From Candidatus Nanopelagicaceae bacterium (GTDB lineage: Bacteria > Actinomycetota > Actinomycetes > Nanopelagicales > Nanopelagicaceae): 64,000 bases of DNA. The translations under genes and the position numbers were made by a program. How positions within the stretch are numbered: position 1 is the first letter of the stretch; every line of letters starts with the position of its first letter. The notes beneath the pieces are model-generated. The model ran no database searches and was not told the DNA's origin. It worked only from the letters and a program-made list of their open reading frames with translations. Shown here piece by piece: positions 52,138 to 64,000 of this stretch. The stretch covers positions 1-64,000 of the forward strand of contig SHVK01000003.1 in the NCBI GenBank assembly GCA_009694285.1, in the 5' to 3' direction.

Positions 52138-52139
52138 AG

Positions 52140-54444
<2,305 letters not shown>

Positions 54445-54450
54445 AGGCTA

Positions 54451-54456
54451 AGGGTA
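54451..54456 (-). promoter_or_regulatory. Leaderless-type -10 (TACCCT) for the CNNM gene and trpS
   Basis: TACCCT on the minus strand ends six bases before the GTG at 54444, with TAGCCT between and no ribosome site. Confidence 0.55.
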
Positions 54457-54508
54457 CTCAGGAGTGTGCCACTTCCCCTAAACCCCATCTATCTAGTACT
54501 TTTCACCC

Positions 54509-54562
54509 GACCTCAACCGAGGTCACCTTCCTCCTACGGACCGTCCGGCACGTACCTGCCGG
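54509..54562 (+). promoter_or_regulatory. Two hairpins in the leader of the MsiK-like gene
   Basis: GACCTC/GAGGTC with a four-base loop lies at 54509-54524. CCGGCA/TGCCGG with a six-base loop lies at 54545-54562. The second ends directly at the ribosome site (GGGAGAAGGAG, 54561-54571), so it could influence translation or bind a regulator. Confidence 0.45.
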
Positions 54563-54579
54563 GAGAAGGAGTTACCAGC

Positions 54580-55668
54580 ATGGCAACAGTTGTATTCGAT
54601 AAAGCAAGTCGTACCTATCCAGGTACAACAAGTCCAGCAGTTGATCAACTAGAACTCACAGTTGCAGATGGTGAGTTTCTGGTGTTAGTTGGTCCATCAG
54701 GTTGTGGAAAATCAACATCACTCCGCATGCTTGCCGGACTTGAGGATGTAGATACTGGATCTATTCGCATTGGCGATCGTGATGTCACACATGTGGCACC
54801 AAAAGATCGTGACATTGCAATGGTGTTCCAGTCTTATGCGCTCTACCCACATATGACTGTGGCGGAGAACATGGGCTTCGCGCTAAAGATCGCTGGCGTT
54901 AGCAAAGATGAGCGCGCACGTCGCGTTCAAGATGCTGCAAAGTTGCTAGACCTTGGGCCTTACCTTGATCGCAAGCCAAAAGCGCTTTCAGGTGGACAAC
55001 GTCAGCGCGTTGCAATGGGCCGCGCAATTGTGCGCGAACCTCAGGTTTTTCTTATGGATGAGCCGCTATCAAACCTTGATGCCAAACTTCGTGTAGCAAC
55101 ACGTACGCAAATTGCTGCGTTGCAACGTCGTCTTGGAGTCACCACTGTTTACGTAACTCACGACCAGGTTGAAGCTATGACCATGGGTGATCGCGTAGCA
55201 GTATTAAAGGATGGATTACTTCAACAAGTAGATTCACCTCGCAATCTTTATGACAACCCAGCAAACGCATTCGTAGCTGGATTCATTGGCTCACCAGCAA
55301 TGAACTTAGTTGTCGCTCCAGTAATTGGTGGACAAGCTTCTCTTGGCGGTCTCAAGATCGCTGTACCGGCTTCAGTTGGCGCAAATGTAGAAGTTGGAAT
55401 TCGCCCAGAAAGCTTCCATCCAACAACTGTCGGCGCTGGTTTTGATATCAAGGTAAATGTTGTTGAAGAACTTGGTTCGGATGCATTTGTTTACGGAGTT
55501 CCTGCAGTAAGTGGAGTAACTCTTGCTAATGCAAACGCAGAAGAAGGTGCTGAAGTCATCGTCCGTTGGGATCCAAAGAACCCACCAAAGCCTGGCGATA
55601 CTATCTCAGTAACCGCTGATCAATCAGCAGTTCACCTATTCAATGCAACAACAGGAGCTCGTATCTAA
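54580..55668 (+). CDS. Sugar ABC transporter ATP-binding protein (MsiK/UgpC type)
   Basis: A 362-aa ATPase with Walker A LVGPSGCGKSTSLRMLAG, C-loop LSGGQRQRVAMGRAIVREP, Walker B QVFLMDEPLSNLDAKLR and H-loop VYVTHDQVEAMTMGDRVA. The C-terminal TOBE/MalK-like domain follows from about residue 240. MsiK-type ATPases are shared by several sugar importers, which fits its orphan position without permease or binding-protein genes. The ATG at 54580 is preceded by GGGAGAAGGAG; the longer frame lacks a ribosome site. It is followed by a strong terminator. Confidence 0.92.
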   Translation: MATVVFDKASRTYPGTTSPAVDQLELTVADGEFLVLVGPSGCGKSTSLRMLAGLEDVDTGSIRIGDRDVTHVAPKDRDIAMVFQSYALYPHMTVAENMGFALKIAGVSKDERARRVQDAAKLLDLGPYLDRKPKALSGGQRQRVAMGRAIVREPQVFLMDEPLSNLDAKLRVATRTQIAALQRRLGVTTVYVTHDQVEAMTMGDRVAVLKDGLLQQVDSPRNLYDNPANAFVAGFIGSPAMNLVVAPVIGGQASLGGLKIAVPASVGANVEVGIRPESFHPTTVGAGFDIKVNVVEELGSDAFVYGVPAVSGVTLANANAEEGAEVIVRWDPKNPPKPGDTISVTADQSAVHLFNATTGARI

Positions 55669-55678
55669 AGTTAAAAGT

Positions 55679-55713
55679 AAAAAACCCCGCCAGATTATCT
55701 GGCGGGGTTTTTT
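55679..55713. terminator. Bidirectional intrinsic terminator between the MsiK-like gene and icd
   Basis: CCCCGCCAGA (55685-55694) pairs perfectly with TCTGGCGGGG (55698-55707) across a three-base loop, followed by six T. Six A precede it, so the hairpin also terminates icd transcripts on the other strand. Confidence 0.95.
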
Positions 55714-55740
55714 AATGCATTTTTTTATTTACTTAATTAC

Positions 55741-56955
55741 TTAGTTCATCTCTGCTTTCAAGTTCTCGTCGATGGCAGCTAAAAACTCCTGGGTATTTAA
55801 CCAAGGGCTTTCCTTGCTAATTAATAAAGCCAAATCTTTTGTCATTTTTCCAGTTTCTACAGTTTCAATGCACACTCTTTCAAGAGTCTCACTAAATCTG
55901 GCAAGTTCTGGATTGTGATCAAGCTTTGCACGATGAGCTAATCCACGAGTCCATGCAAAAATTGAAGCAATTGGATTTGTCGATGTCGCTTTTCCTGCTT
56001 GATGATCGCGGAAGTGACGGGTCACAGTTCCATGAGCTGCTTCTGACTCCACAATTTTTCCATCTGGAGTCATCAAAACAGAAGTCATTAATCCAAGTGA
56101 TCCATAACCTTGCGCGACGGTATCTGATTGCACATCACCATCGTAATTCTTACAAGCCCAGACATAGCCACCTTCCCAACGAAGTGAAGTGGCCACCATG
56201 TCATCGATCAAACGGTGCTCGTATGTAATTCCAGCAGCAGCAAATTGATCTTTGAATTCAGCTTCGAAGATCTCTTCAAAAATATCTTTGAAGCGTCCAT
56301 CGTAGGCTTTCAAAATTGTATTTTTAGTTGACAAGAAAACTGGATACTTACGGTTGAGCCCATAATGCATAGATGCACGCGCAAAATCACGAATTGATTC
56401 GTCAAGGTTGTACATCGTCATAGCCACACCAGCGCTTGGGAAATCAAAGACGTTGAATTCCATCGGCTTTGAACCATCAGTCGGAGTGAAAGTGACTGTC
56501 AATTTTCCAGCACTAGGAACTTTGAAATCAGTTGCTCGGTATTGATCACCAAATGCGTGACGACCGATGACGATTGGCTTAGTCCAGTGTGGAACTAAAC
56601 GTGGAACGTTACTGATAATGATTGGCTCGCGGAAAATTACACCACCGAGAATATTGCGGACAGTTCCATTTGGAGACTTCCACATTTGCTTTAATCCAAA
56701 CTCTTTAACCCGCGCTTCATCTGGAGTGATTGTGGCGCACTTGACTCCGACGCCATGCTTTTGGATCGCATGAGCACTATCAATTGTTACTTGGTCACTA
56801 GTTGCATCGCGATGTTTGATTCCTAAGTCGTAATAATCAAGATTTACATCTAGGTAAGGAAGAATCAATTGCTCTTTAATGAACTGCCAAATGATGCGGG
56901 TCATCTCGTCGCCATCAAGTTCCACAACAGTTCCGATTACTTTAATTTTTGCCAT
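55741..56955 (-). CDS. icd: NADP-dependent isocitrate dehydrogenase (eukaryote-like type)
   Basis: A 404-aa enzyme of the TCA cycle, oxidatively decarboxylating isocitrate. It resembles Icd1 of M. tuberculosis and the eukaryotic cytosolic form: [18 protein letters not shown] at the start, [29 protein letters not shown], and [25 protein letters not shown] at nine bases before the ATG. It follows mdh directly (29-bp gap), making a two-gene TCA unit. Confidence 0.95.
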   Translation of the reverse strand: MAKIKVIGTVVELDGDEMTRIIWQFIKEQLILPYLDVNLDYYDLGIKHRDATSDQVTIDSAHAIQKHGVGVKCATITPDEARVKEFGLKQMWKSPNGTVRNILGGVIFREPIIISNVPRLVPHWTKPIVIGRHAFGDQYRATDFKVPSAGKLTVTFTPTDGSKPMEFNVFDFPSAGVAMTMYNLDESIRDFARASMHYGLNRKYPVFLSTKNTILKAYDGRFKDIFEEIFEAEFKDQFAAAGITYEHRLIDDMVATSLRWEGGYVWACKNYDGDVQSDTVAQGYGSLGLMTSVLMTPDGKIVESEAAHGTVTRHFRDHQAGKATSTNPIASIFAWTRGLAHRAKLDHNPELARFSETLERVCIETVETGKMTKDLALLISKESPWLNTQEFLAAIDENLKAEMN

Positions 56956-56984
56956 TCGAAACGCTCCCTATTTAAATTATTTGA

Positions 56985-57935
56985 CTAAAGAGTTTTCACA
57001 TCAGCTTGTTTTGCACGAACTGCTTCTGCAGCAACTTTTAACTCCGCAATTTCAGCTTCAGTTAACTTGCTTTCAACTACGCGGCGGATTCCCTCTTTGC
57101 CAATTTCAGCCTCGACTCCAAGGTAAACCCCGCTAATGCCATATTGACCTTCGACCCAAGCACAAACTGGAAGTACTGCTCCAGAATCTTCAATGACTGC
57201 TTTTGCCATTCGGGCAGCCGCAGCAGATGGTGCGTAATAAGCCGAACCAGTTTTAAGCAGTGCCACAATTTCAGCTCCACCATTGCGAGTGCGAACGACA
57301 AGATCTTCAATCTCTTCAGCAGAAAGTAACTCTGAAAGTGGTTTTCCTTTAACTGTGCAACGACTTGGAACTGGAACCATGGTGTCACCATGAGAGCCCA
57401 AAGTTAAAGTTTGCACATCACCAACTGCAACATTTAATTTAGTGGAGACAAAGTTTGTAAACCGCGCTGTATCAAGCATTCCCGCCTGACCCATTACGCG
57501 ATTGTGTGGAAACGCAGATGCAATTTGGGCAAGTGCTGTCATTTCATCTAATGGATTTGAAACTACGATGATGACTGCATTTGGACTGTGCTTTGCAATA
57601 TTTTCGGCAACACCACGAACGATTCCGGCATTGATGCCGATTAAATCCATTCGACTCATACCTGGCTTGCGTGGAATTCCGGCGGTAATTACAACAACAT
57701 CAGAACCGGCAGTTTTTTCGTAACCGCCACCTTCTGCGGTAGTTGTTACACCGATAAGTTCTGTCTCAAATCCTTCAATGGAACGGGATTGATTCATATC
57801 TAAAGCAATACCTTCTGGTTTGCCTTCAAGAATGTCAGTGAGGATGACCTCTTCGAAAATGTTGTATTCAGCTAAACGAAGAGCGGTGGTTGAGCCGTAA
57901 AAACCAGCCCCCACCACTGTGACTCGACCGCGCAT
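56985..57935 (-). CDS. mdh: Malate dehydrogenase (LDH-like type)
   Basis: A 316-aa NAD-dependent dehydrogenase. VTVVGAGFYGSTTALRLAEY is the dinucleotide-binding site, ITAGIPRKPGMSRMDL contains the substrate arginines, VSNPLDEMTALA and GSHGDTMVPV holds the catalytic His. Its sequence belongs to the lactate-dehydrogenase-like MDH group. The DUF3017 gene lies 33 bases upstream. The initiation signal is not clear. Confidence 0.93.
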   Translation of the reverse strand: MRGRVTVVGAGFYGSTTALRLAEYNIFEEVILTDILEGKPEGIALDMNQSRSIEGFETELIGVTTTAEGGGYEKTAGSDVVVITAGIPRKPGMSRMDLIGINAGIVRGVAENIAKHSPNAVIIVVSNPLDEMTALAQIASAFPHNRVMGQAGMLDTARFTNFVSTKLNVAVGDVQTLTLGSHGDTMVPVPSRCTVKGKPLSELLSAEEIEDLVVRTRNGGAEIVALLKTGSAYYAPSAAAARMAKAVIEDSGAVLPVCAWVEGQYGISGVYLGVEAEIGKEGIRRVVESKLTEAEIAELKVAAEAVRAKQADVKTL

Positions 57936-57968
57936 GGGAACCCAATCTCTCTTGATATCAAGATAACT

Positions 57969-58217
57969 CTACCCCCCGTTTGGAAGCAGTAGCGCGAGGG
58001 TAGCGATCACCGCCGCAAAGGTGAGCAATATCAGCAGATCAGTACTTCGACTCCGCCAAACCGTTTGGAGAGTTACCCCATTTCGGTCCCTAAACCGCTC
58101 TCCAGCGATGATCAACAAGGCTACTGATACCAAGAGTGAGCCAACCCTTACAGAGGCGCTGAGCGCGATTATCAGCCCAAGTAGAGTTGTAAAGGCAGCT
58201 GCGAGAGAGGATTTCAC
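57969..58217 (-). CDS. DUF3017 small membrane protein
   Basis: An 82-aa protein with three hydrophobic segments and the central [23 protein letters not shown] typical of DUF3017. It starts at GTG within the folD stop (GTGA overlap, 58214-58217). DUF3017 next to folD is conserved in actinobacteria (Rv3355c-Rv3356c, from memory). Function unknown. Confidence 0.88.
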   Translation of the reverse strand: MKSSLAAAFTTLLGLIIALSASVRVGSLLVSVALLIIAGERFRDRNGVTLQTVWRSRSTDLLILLTFAAVIATLALLLPNGG

Positions 58218-59065
58218 TTAAGCAGGGCCGCTTCGGCGATTTCGACCACATTGCTCAATAGCATCGCCCGGGTCATCGGTCCAACTCCTCCTGGCATCGG
58301 GGCGATATGGCCGGCTACTTTGGCCACATCAGGGTGCACATCTCCAGCCAAGCCGGCTTCAGTTCTGGTGATTCCGACATCAATCACCGCTGCCCCTGGT
58401 TTGACCAGATCTGCGGTGATGAAATGTGGCTTACCGAGTGCTGCAACAACAATATCTGCGCGCCTAATGTGCGCCGCTAAATCTTTTGTTGCCGAATGCG
58501 TAAGTGTCACCGTCGCACTTTCTCGTTTGCGACTTAACAACAAACCGAGTGGACGACCCACAGTTAATCCGCGACCTATTACAACGACATCAGCACCTTT
58601 AATCGGAACGCTGTACTGCTCGAGTAGAGCCACAATTCCACGAGGTGTACACGGAAGTGGTGCATGTTGATCAAGAACTAATTTTCCTAGATTAAGTGGA
58701 TGTAAACCATCAGCATCTTTATTTGGATCCATTGCTTCTAAAATTGCCAGCGAATCAATTCCATTTGGTAAAGGTAATTGCACGATATATCCAGTGCACT
58801 CCTTTGAATTATTTAAATCTTTTACCGCGCTTAATACATCTTTAAATGATGCGCTCGCCGGAAGATCGACACGAATTGAAGAGATTCCAACTTCAGCACA
58901 ATCGCGATGTTTTCCCCCCACATATGAATGAGAGCCTGGGTCGTCCCCAACTAATACCGTTCCAAGTCCTGGAGTAATTCCCTTTGCACTTAATTGTTTT
59001 ACGCGAACTGCTAACTGCGCTTTAATAATTGCAGCAGTAGCTTTGCCATCAAGAATTATGGCCAT
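58214..59065 (-). CDS. folD: Bifunctional methylene-THF dehydrogenase/methenyl-THF cyclohydrolase
   Basis: A 283-aa enzyme that interconverts 5,10-methylene-THF and 10-formyl-THF. Visible are [31 protein letters not shown] (with the catalytic K of SYVxxKxK), YIVQLPLP and the NADP site [24 protein letters not shown]. 10-formyl-THF feeds PurN and PurH encoded beside it. TAGGAG lies eight bases before the ATG at 59065, so that start is chosen over a GTG three codons earlier. Confidence 0.94.
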   Translation of the reverse strand: MAIILDGKATAAIIKAQLAVRVKQLSAKGITPGLGTVLVGDDPGSHSYVGGKHRDCAEVGISSIRVDLPASASFKDVLSAVKDLNNSKECTGYIVQLPLPNGIDSLAILEAMDPNKDADGLHPLNLGKLVLDQHAPLPCTPRGIVALLEQYSVPIKGADVVVIGRGLTVGRPLGLLLSRKRESATVTLTHSATKDLAAHIRRADIVVAALGKPHFITADLVKPGAAVIDVGITRTEAGLAGDVHPDVAKVAGHIAPMPGGVGPMTRAMLLSNVVEIAEAALLK

Positions 59066-59090
59066 CGAGTTCACTCCTAACTCTTAAAGT

Positions 59091-60641
59091 TTAAGCATGT
59101 GCAAAATGTCGCACGCCGGTGAAATACATTGTTGCTCCCATTTTATTGGCAGCCTCAATCACTTCATGATCCCGAACGCTACCGCCTGGTTGCACTATCG
59201 CGCTTACTCCTGCGGCTAATAAAATCTCTAATCCATCAGCAAATGGGAAAAATGCATCACTTGCCGCGACGCTTCCGCTGGCTCTGTCCCCCGCTCGAGA
59301 AACAGCTAACCGTGCGCTATCAACGCGATTGACTTGCCCCATACCAATTCCAACTGCTGCTAAATCATTTGCCAATAAAATTGCATTACTCTTCACAGCA
59401 CGAACTGCTTTCCACGCAAATTGCAAATCTTTTAACTGCTCAGGTGTCGCCGCTTTGCCGGCAACTAATTGCCAATTGCCTGGCGCATCACCCTCTGCGT
59501 CAATTCGGTCAAAGTTTTGTACCAATACCCCGCCCAAAATTGGTCGTAACTCCAAGAGTGGTGCCGTGGGCTCAATTGTAAGAATTCGGATTGAAGGTTT
59601 TTGACTCAAGATTTCAATAGCAGCTTTTGTAAAACTTGGAGCGGCAATAACTTCGGTAAAAACTTCACTCACCGCTTTTGCCACTGTTTCATTTACTTCA
59701 CGATTTGCTGCGATAACTCCACCAAAAGCAGAGATTGGATCGCAGGCGTGAGCTTTCAGATACGCCGACTCGATGTTGGTACCAACTGCAATTCCGCATG
59801 GGTTTGTATGTTTAATAATCGCAACAGCTGGATCAGCATGATCATAAGCCGCTCTCCATGCGGCCTCTACATCAACATAATTGTTGTATGACATTTCTTT
59901 GCCGTGTAATTGAATTGCTCCGGCAACTCCACTGCCAGTTAATTCACTCGCGTCACTTAAATACAGAGCGGCACTTTGATGTGGGTTTTCGCCATAACGC
60001 AAAGTTGCACTGTGAGAGTATGAGTTACCGATCCACTCAGGTAAAAGTTGATCAGTACTTACTGAGTTGAGCCATGTTGAAACTGCAATGTCATATTTTG
60101 CAGTAGTTCTATATGCCTCAATCGCAAATTGTCTACGCAACTTCTCATCTGTGCCACCATCTGTGAGAGCTGCAACAATCTGCGGATATTGATTTGGTGA
60201 AACTAATACTGCAACAGATGGATGATTCTTTGCTGCTCCGCGAACCATGCTTGGCCCACCAATATCAATCTGCTCGATACATTCATCAATTGATGCTCCA
60301 CTTTTTACGGTTTTTACAAATGGATACAAATTAACTACCACTAAATCAAAGGGCGCTATTTTTAACTCTGCCAATTGGGCTACATGTGATGGCAACCTAA
60401 GGTCAGCTAAAATTCCCGCGTGAATAATTGGATGTAAAGTTTTTACGCGACCATCAAGTGATTCAGGAAAGCCAGTTAACTCTTCAACTTTGACAACCGG
60501 GATTCCAGCTTTAGCGATAGTGGCTGCAGTTGAGCCTGTTGAGACAATCTCAACTCCGTGGGCATAAAGCTCTTTTGCGAACTCAATTAATCCACTTTTG
60601 TCATAAACACTTATTAGTGCTCGCTTGATTGGTCGCTTCAT
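59091..60641 (-). CDS. purH: Bifunctional AICAR transformylase/IMP cyclohydrolase
   Basis: A 516-aa enzyme for the last two steps of IMP synthesis. The N-terminal cyclohydrolase ([41 protein letters not shown]) and the C-terminal transformylase ([38 protein letters not shown]) are both complete. The ATG overlaps the purN stop (60638-60641). Confidence 0.96.
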   Translation of the reverse strand: MKRPIKRALISVYDKSGLIEFAKELYAHGVEIVSTGSTAATIAKAGIPVVKVEELTGFPESLDGRVKTLHPIIHAGILADLRLPSHVAQLAELKIAPFDLVVVNLYPFVKTVKSGASIDECIEQIDIGGPSMVRGAAKNHPSVAVLVSPNQYPQIVAALTDGGTDEKLRRQFAIEAYRTTAKYDIAVSTWLNSVSTDQLLPEWIGNSYSHSATLRYGENPHQSAALYLSDASELTGSGVAGAIQLHGKEMSYNNYVDVEAAWRAAYDHADPAVAIIKHTNPCGIAVGTNIESAYLKAHACDPISAFGGVIAANREVNETVAKAVSEVFTEVIAAPSFTKAAIEILSQKPSIRILTIEPTAPLLELRPILGGVLVQNFDRIDAEGDAPGNWQLVAGKAATPEQLKDLQFAWKAVRAVKSNAILLANDLAAVGIGMGQVNRVDSARLAVSRAGDRASGSVAASDAFFPFADGLEILLAAGVSAIVQPGGSVRDHEVIEAANKMGATMYFTGVRHFAHA

Positions 60642-61228
60642 GCTGGCTCCTCATCCCTCTCAACTAACTCTTTAATCGTTGTCACAAGAATTTTCCGCTC
60701 CTCTATTTTAATCCGTTCATGTAATTGCGCTTGAGTTTCCCCTTTTTGTACTTGAACACTCATTTGATTAATAATCTGACCAGTATCTACACCCTCATCT
60801 ACAAAATGAACAGTTGCACCGGTTACTTCTACCCCAGCAGCCAAAGCATCTGCCACTGCATGAGCTCCCGGAAATGCCGGCAATAGCGCCGGGTGGGTAT
60901 TAATGGTGCGAAATTGATTTACAAAATCTGGCGAAAGAATCCGCATAAATCCGGCACTGATAACTAGCCACGGTTTTGATTTAGCAACCTGATCTATCAA
61001 CGCTTTATCCCACTCTGCTCGATTAGCAAAATCCTTAATTGGTAATGTAACTGTTGGAATTCCTGCTTGCTTGGCCCTATTGAGCACTCCTGCCTCAGGT
61101 TGATCGCTGATAACTTTTTCTATCTGAATAACTCCGGCAAGTTCACCATGTAAAAATGCATCAAAAACTGCTTGAGCCACTGAACCATCACCTGATGCCA
61201 TAACTACGACAGATTTAACGTTATTCAT
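60638..61228 (-). CDS. purN: Phosphoribosylglycinamide formyltransferase
   Basis: A 196-aa [27 protein letters not shown] gives the GAR-binding loop (GxGxN-like, with D and V replacing the usual residues), and [42 protein letters not shown] holds the catalytic N, H and D. It uses 10-formyl-THF made by FolD. It overlaps purH by four bases and the DUF6350 gene by eight. Confidence 0.93.
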   Translation of the reverse strand: MNNVKSVVVMASGDGSVAQAVFDAFLHGELAGVIQIEKVISDQPEAGVLNRAKQAGIPTVTLPIKDFANRAEWDKALIDQVAKSKPWLVISAGFMRILSPDFVNQFRTINTHPALLPAFPGAHAVADALAAGVEVTGATVHFVDEGVDTGQIINQMSVQVQKGETQAQLHERIKIEERKILVTTIKELVERDEEPA

Positions 61229-62321
61229 TATTTTTACTTTGCAATTTTGTTATTCCAAAATATATTCCTGCTCCGATGCCGGCCTCTAATAAATAAATTA
61301 ACGGAAAGATCCAAAGAGAGGGCCCTATGTCCGATAGGCGTTCGCCCAGCAAAGTTCCATTGCTGAAGTAGTTGATTATTGCGAGCACTACGGCGCTAAC
61401 CACGATAACTATCGGCATTGCCAAAAGATCGTCTGCCCGTTCCGTTTTCTGCATCAATAAAGCAATCATAAATCCGGCACCAACTCCAAGCAGTACCCCA
61501 ATAAATAGAAATTTATTTGTGTTTGTTGGTACAGCTGCAAGTAATGGGAAAGCGGGAATCTCACCGATTCGATGGACGGCTGGATTAATTAAAGTTCCAG
61601 AACCAATTGCAAAACCTGGGCCTAACAAATAAGCCAGAGCGGAAACGGCGATATTCGGAATTGTTGCAATTACCAAAATAAGTAGCAGAATTCCGCCGAG
61701 AATTCCAGGCTGCAACACGGTTATCAAATCCTTTAATACTGAAAAATGGAGCGCTAAAGAAGCAGAGACAAAGATTAATGAGATTCCAAGAAGCATTCCT
61801 AAAACCAGCAAAAGAATCCGAATGACTTGATTAAAATAATTATTCGCTTTAGTTATTTGTTGTAATTGCGTCAAACTTGCAATTCCTAAAAGTACAACCA
61901 TGGAAAGCGGAGCCACATACCATCTTGGCGAGATTGAAATAGTTTTACTCACCACGCTCAGCGCAATTAATATAAAAATGTATGAAATCCCTAGCGAAAA
62001 AATTGATTGTCTAAGTTGCACACCTTGAAGTTCGGAGCGCAATCTTCGCAATGAGCCGCGAAAAATGATTATCGGGAACAGTAATGCTCCGAGTGGAATA
62101 AATGAAAGTGATCCAGGTAAGCCAGATGGTGGAAGCGCCAAAGTAAAAGTTATGTGATGCACTCCAAGCCAGATCCAAATGCCACCGCGAAGTGCATCAG
62201 TTAAAACCCCGCTTGCAGAGCCAGCGGTTGCCCATGCCATCAGCACAATCAAAGCAATTGGAATATATGAAATTAGCGCTGCGCGCACTGCTTCTGTGGC
62301 GCCGGCAATTAGCGGGCGCAA
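61221..62321 (-). CDS. DUF6350 multi-TM membrane protein
   Basis: A 366-aa protein with about ten hydrophobic helices and a start RPLIAGATEAVRAALISYIPIALIVL. Position between sucD and purN matches DUF6350 (Rv0955 in M. tuberculosis). Function unknown. The first codon is TTG, seven bases after the sucD stop and without a clear ribosome site, so the exact start is uncertain; coupling to sucD is likely. Confidence 0.85.
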   Translation of the reverse strand: MRPLIAGATEAVRAALISYIPIALIVLMAWATAGSASGVLTDALRGGIWIWLGVHHITFTLALPPSGLPGSLSFIPLGALLFPIIIFRGSLRRLRSELQGVQLRQSIFSLGISYIFILIALSVVSKTISISPRWYVAPLSMVVLLGIASLTQLQQITKANNYFNQVIRILLLVLGMLLGISLIFVSASLALHFSVLKDLITVLQPGILGGILLLILVIATIPNIAVSALAYLLGPGFAIGSGTLINPAVHRIGEIPAFPLLAAVPTNTNKFLFIGVLLGVGAGFMIALLMQKTERADDLLAMPIVIVVSAVVLAIINYFSNGTLLGERLSDIGPSLWIFPLIYLLEAGIGAGIYFGITKLQSKNNE

Positions 62322-62328
62322 AATCTAA

Positions 62329-63210
62329 TTACTTTCCGAGAATAGAGCGCAAAAGTTGAGCACTCTCACTTGGAGTTACACCAACGCGCACGCCAACCGC
62401 TTCGAGCGCATCACGTTTTGCTGCGGCCGTACCAGAAGAACCAGAGACAATTGCACCTGCATGCCCCATAGTTTTTCCTTCAGGAGCAGTGAATCCGGCA
62501 ACGTATCCAACAACCGGCTTAGTTACATACTCTTTAATAAATGCAGCAGCACGTTCTTCGGCATCGCCACCGATTTCACCGATCATGACTATTGCCTTGG
62601 TATCAGGATCATCTTGAAATGCACGTAAGCAATCAATGTGCGTAGTTCCTACTACTGGATCTCCACCAATTCCTACCGCTGTTGAGAAACCAATGTCCCG
62701 CAATTCATACATCATTTGATAGGTCAGTGTTCCTGATTTAGAAACTAAACCTATTGGACCTGAACCGGTGATATCAGCAGGAATAATTCCAACATTTGAT
62801 TTGCCTGGACTAATTAAGCCGGGACAGTTAGGACCGATCAATCGGCTCTTTCCAGATTTTTGCGCATATGCAAAAAATTCAGTGGTGTCATGTACTGGGA
62901 CACCTTCAGTAATCACAACAATCAGCGCAACTTCGGCATCAACTGCATCAATAACCGCGGCTTTTGTAAATTTAGCCGGAACGAAAATTACTGAAGTATC
63001 AGCATTTGTCGCAGCAACTGCTTCGCTTGCACTATTGAAAACCGGAATCGCTATTCCATCAAAATCAACGACCTGTCCGCCTTTACCTGGAGTAACTCCA
63101 CCAACAACCTTTGTTCCAGAAGCAAGCATTCGCTTAGTGTGTTTACTTCCTTCGGATCCAGTCATTCCATGGACCAGAATGCGACTCTTCTCAGTTAAAA
63201 AAATTGCCAT
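62329..63210 (-). CDS. sucD: Succinyl-CoA ligase alpha subunit
   Basis: A 293-aa subunit. The CoA-binding N-terminus reads [26 protein letters not shown], and the phosphohistidine is in [13 protein letters not shown] near the C-terminus. [17 protein letters not shown] is also typical. It makes succinyl-CoA/succinate interconversion with SucC. The stop of sucC abuts its ATG. Confidence 0.96.
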   Translation of the reverse strand: MAIFLTEKSRILVHGMTGSEGSKHTKRMLASGTKVVGGVTPGKGGQVVDFDGIAIPVFNSASEAVAATNADTSVIFVPAKFTKAAVIDAVDAEVALIVVITEGVPVHDTTEFFAYAQKSGKSRLIGPNCPGLISPGKSNVGIIPADITGSGPIGLVSKSGTLTYQMMYELRDIGFSTAVGIGGDPVVGTTHIDCLRAFQDDPDTKAIVMIGEIGGDAEERAAAFIKEYVTKPVVGYVAGFTAPEGKTMGHAGAIVSGSSGTAAAKRDALEAVGVRVGVTPSESAQLLRSILGK

Positions 63211-64000
63211 TTACTTTGCCACCCCACTTGAAGCACTCGCTAATTCCGCGGCGCGACTAGCTGCGCCATCCATTGTGTCTAATTGCTCAATGAGTGGATG
63301 TGCTGCCTCATTAAGAATTCGGCGACCTTCTACAACATTGTTTCCATCTAGTCGAACCACAATTGGCTTAGCCGCTTTAGGACCGAGAATTTCTAATGCT
63401 TGTAAAATTCCGTTTGCTACAGCATCGCATGAAGTAATTCCACCGAAAACATTTACGAAAACACTTTTTACATCTTTATCATCAAGAATGATTGCTAATC
63501 CGTCGGCCATGACTTGAGCAGAAGCGCCACCGCCGATGTCTAGAAAGTTTGCTGGCTTTACTCCTCCAAATTTTTCGCCCGCGTAAGCCACAACATCAAG
63601 TGTGCTCATAACAAGGCCAGCACCATTTCCAATGATGCCTACTTCGCCCTCAAGTTTTACATAATTCAAATCTTTTTCTTTTGCCATTGCTTCAAGCGGA
63701 TCCGTGGCATCATGATCAACTAGTGCTTCATGATCTGCATGTCTAAATATTGCATTGTCATCAAAAGTCACTTTTCCATCAAGTGCAATTATTTTTCCAT
63801 CATTAGTTTTTACAAGTGGGTTAATTTCCACCAGTGTTGCATCCTCTGCTACAAAACATTTCCAAAGGTCAAGCAATACTTTTGCAACGCCATCTCTGCT
63901 GTCTGCTGGAAAATTTGCTTGTGTTGCAATAGCTAGGGCTTGTACCTGATCAATTCCTTTAAGCGGATCGACTAACACTTTCGCAAGTTTTTCGGGGGTC
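63211..64000 (-). CDS. sucC: Succinyl-CoA ligase beta subunit (C-terminal part; runs off the right edge)
   Basis: About 263 C-terminal residues are visible; the frame continues through the window edge ([17 protein letters not shown]). Visible are [22 protein letters not shown] with the Mg ligands, [18 protein letters not shown] and [12 protein letters not shown] and [12 protein letters not shown]. It forms the ATP-grasp subunit. The GTG at 63976-63978 is an internal codon and not a start. Confidence 0.95.
   Translation of the reverse strand, partial: TPEKLAKVLVDPLKGIDQVQALAIATQANFPADSRDGVAKVLLDLWKCFVAEDATLVEINPLVKTNDGKIIALDGKVTFDDNAIFRHADHEALVDHDATDPLEAMAKEKDLNYVKLEGEVGIIGNGAGLVMSTLDVVAYAGEKFGGVKPANFLDIGGGASAQVMADGLAIILDDKDVKSVFVNVFGGITSCDAVANGILQALEILGPKAAKPIVVRLDGNNVVEGRRILNEAAHPLIEQLDTMDGAASRAAELASASSGVAK

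Noticed and set aside
62768-63517. A 249-codon open frame on the plus strand
   Set aside because: It is antisense to sucD and sucC, both of which have complete catalytic motifs; the translation is Thr/Pro/Ala-rich with no recognisable domain.

Overview
The window looks like core chromosome of a small, streamlined, low-GC actinobacterium, most like the freshwater acI lineage (Nanopelagicales, e.g. Planktophila or Nanopelagicus). This placement is an inference. It rests on actinobacterial signature genes (a WhiB regulator, the mycothiol deacetylase mshB, and the DUF3499, DUF5719, DUF3107, DUF3117, DUF3017 and DUF6350 families, TatB, accE and wide-substrate acyl-CoA carboxylases), an AT-rich composition judged by eye, and very dense packing. 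About 62 genes fill 64 kb, most intergenic gaps are under 60 bp, and I found no insertion sequence, prophage, CRISPR array, tRNA or rRNA. From memory, gene order follows Mycobacterium tuberculosis in several blocks: manA-manB-DUF3499-whiB2; mshB, fdxA and dapC; mgtE-like-DUF1003-mrp-tatB-htrA-methyltransferase; birA-accD-accE-maf-accA; folD-DUF3017; and sucC-sucD-DUF6350-purN-purH.

Layout. 1-9.8 kb (minus strand): mannose metabolism (manA, a Trm112-like protein, manB, a sugar nucleotidyltransferase), DUF3499, a DUF5719 protein with a giant glycosyltransferase, WhiB, dapC and fdxA. 9.9-19.8 kb: a GNAT acetyltransferase, VanW, mshB, an S9 peptidase, moeZ, TetR-DUF3107 and a HemL-like aminotransferase. 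19.8-24.6 kb: a ParA-like protein with a broken P-loop, MpaB, a RecB-like nuclease, MarC, PHP phosphoesterase and a DMT exporter. 24.6-31.2 kb: an MgtE-N/CBS protein, DUF1003, mrp, tatB, htrA, a methyltransferase and pepA. 31.3-36 kb: nhaA, DUF3117, a stand-alone sigma region 4 protein, SRPBCC, MFS, LOG and dapD. 36-43 kb: an envelope polysaccharide locus (SpoIID-like, ABC exporter, GT2, LCP ligase, ugd). 43-51 kb: purE and purK, birA and the acyl-CoA carboxylase set, then a methylmalonyl-CoA mutase large subunit. 51-64 kb: D,D-carboxypeptidase, trpS, a CNNM protein, a MsiK-like ATPase, TCA enzymes (icd, mdh, sucC, sucD) and folate/purine genes (folD, purH, purN).

The most interesting signal is in the promoters. 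At about 19 genes a TANNNT hexamer ends 6-9 bases before the start codon with no Shine-Dalgarno sequence, as expected for leaderless transcripts. Several divergent pairs are driven from very short shared gaps. In the 18-bp birA/accD gap the two -10 hexamers overlap on opposite strands by five of six bases. At the 3' side, eight of ten convergent pairs have no room for a terminator and only two carry clear hairpin terminators.

Other points worth a second look: the ParA-like ATPase has lost both Walker A lysines; a 67-aa free sigma region 4 protein lies near the place where sigE and rseA would be expected but are missing; in-frame 9-bp tandem repeats occur in five proteins; a 14-bp palindrome sits inside the whiB promoter; and 10-bp repeats precede htrA.
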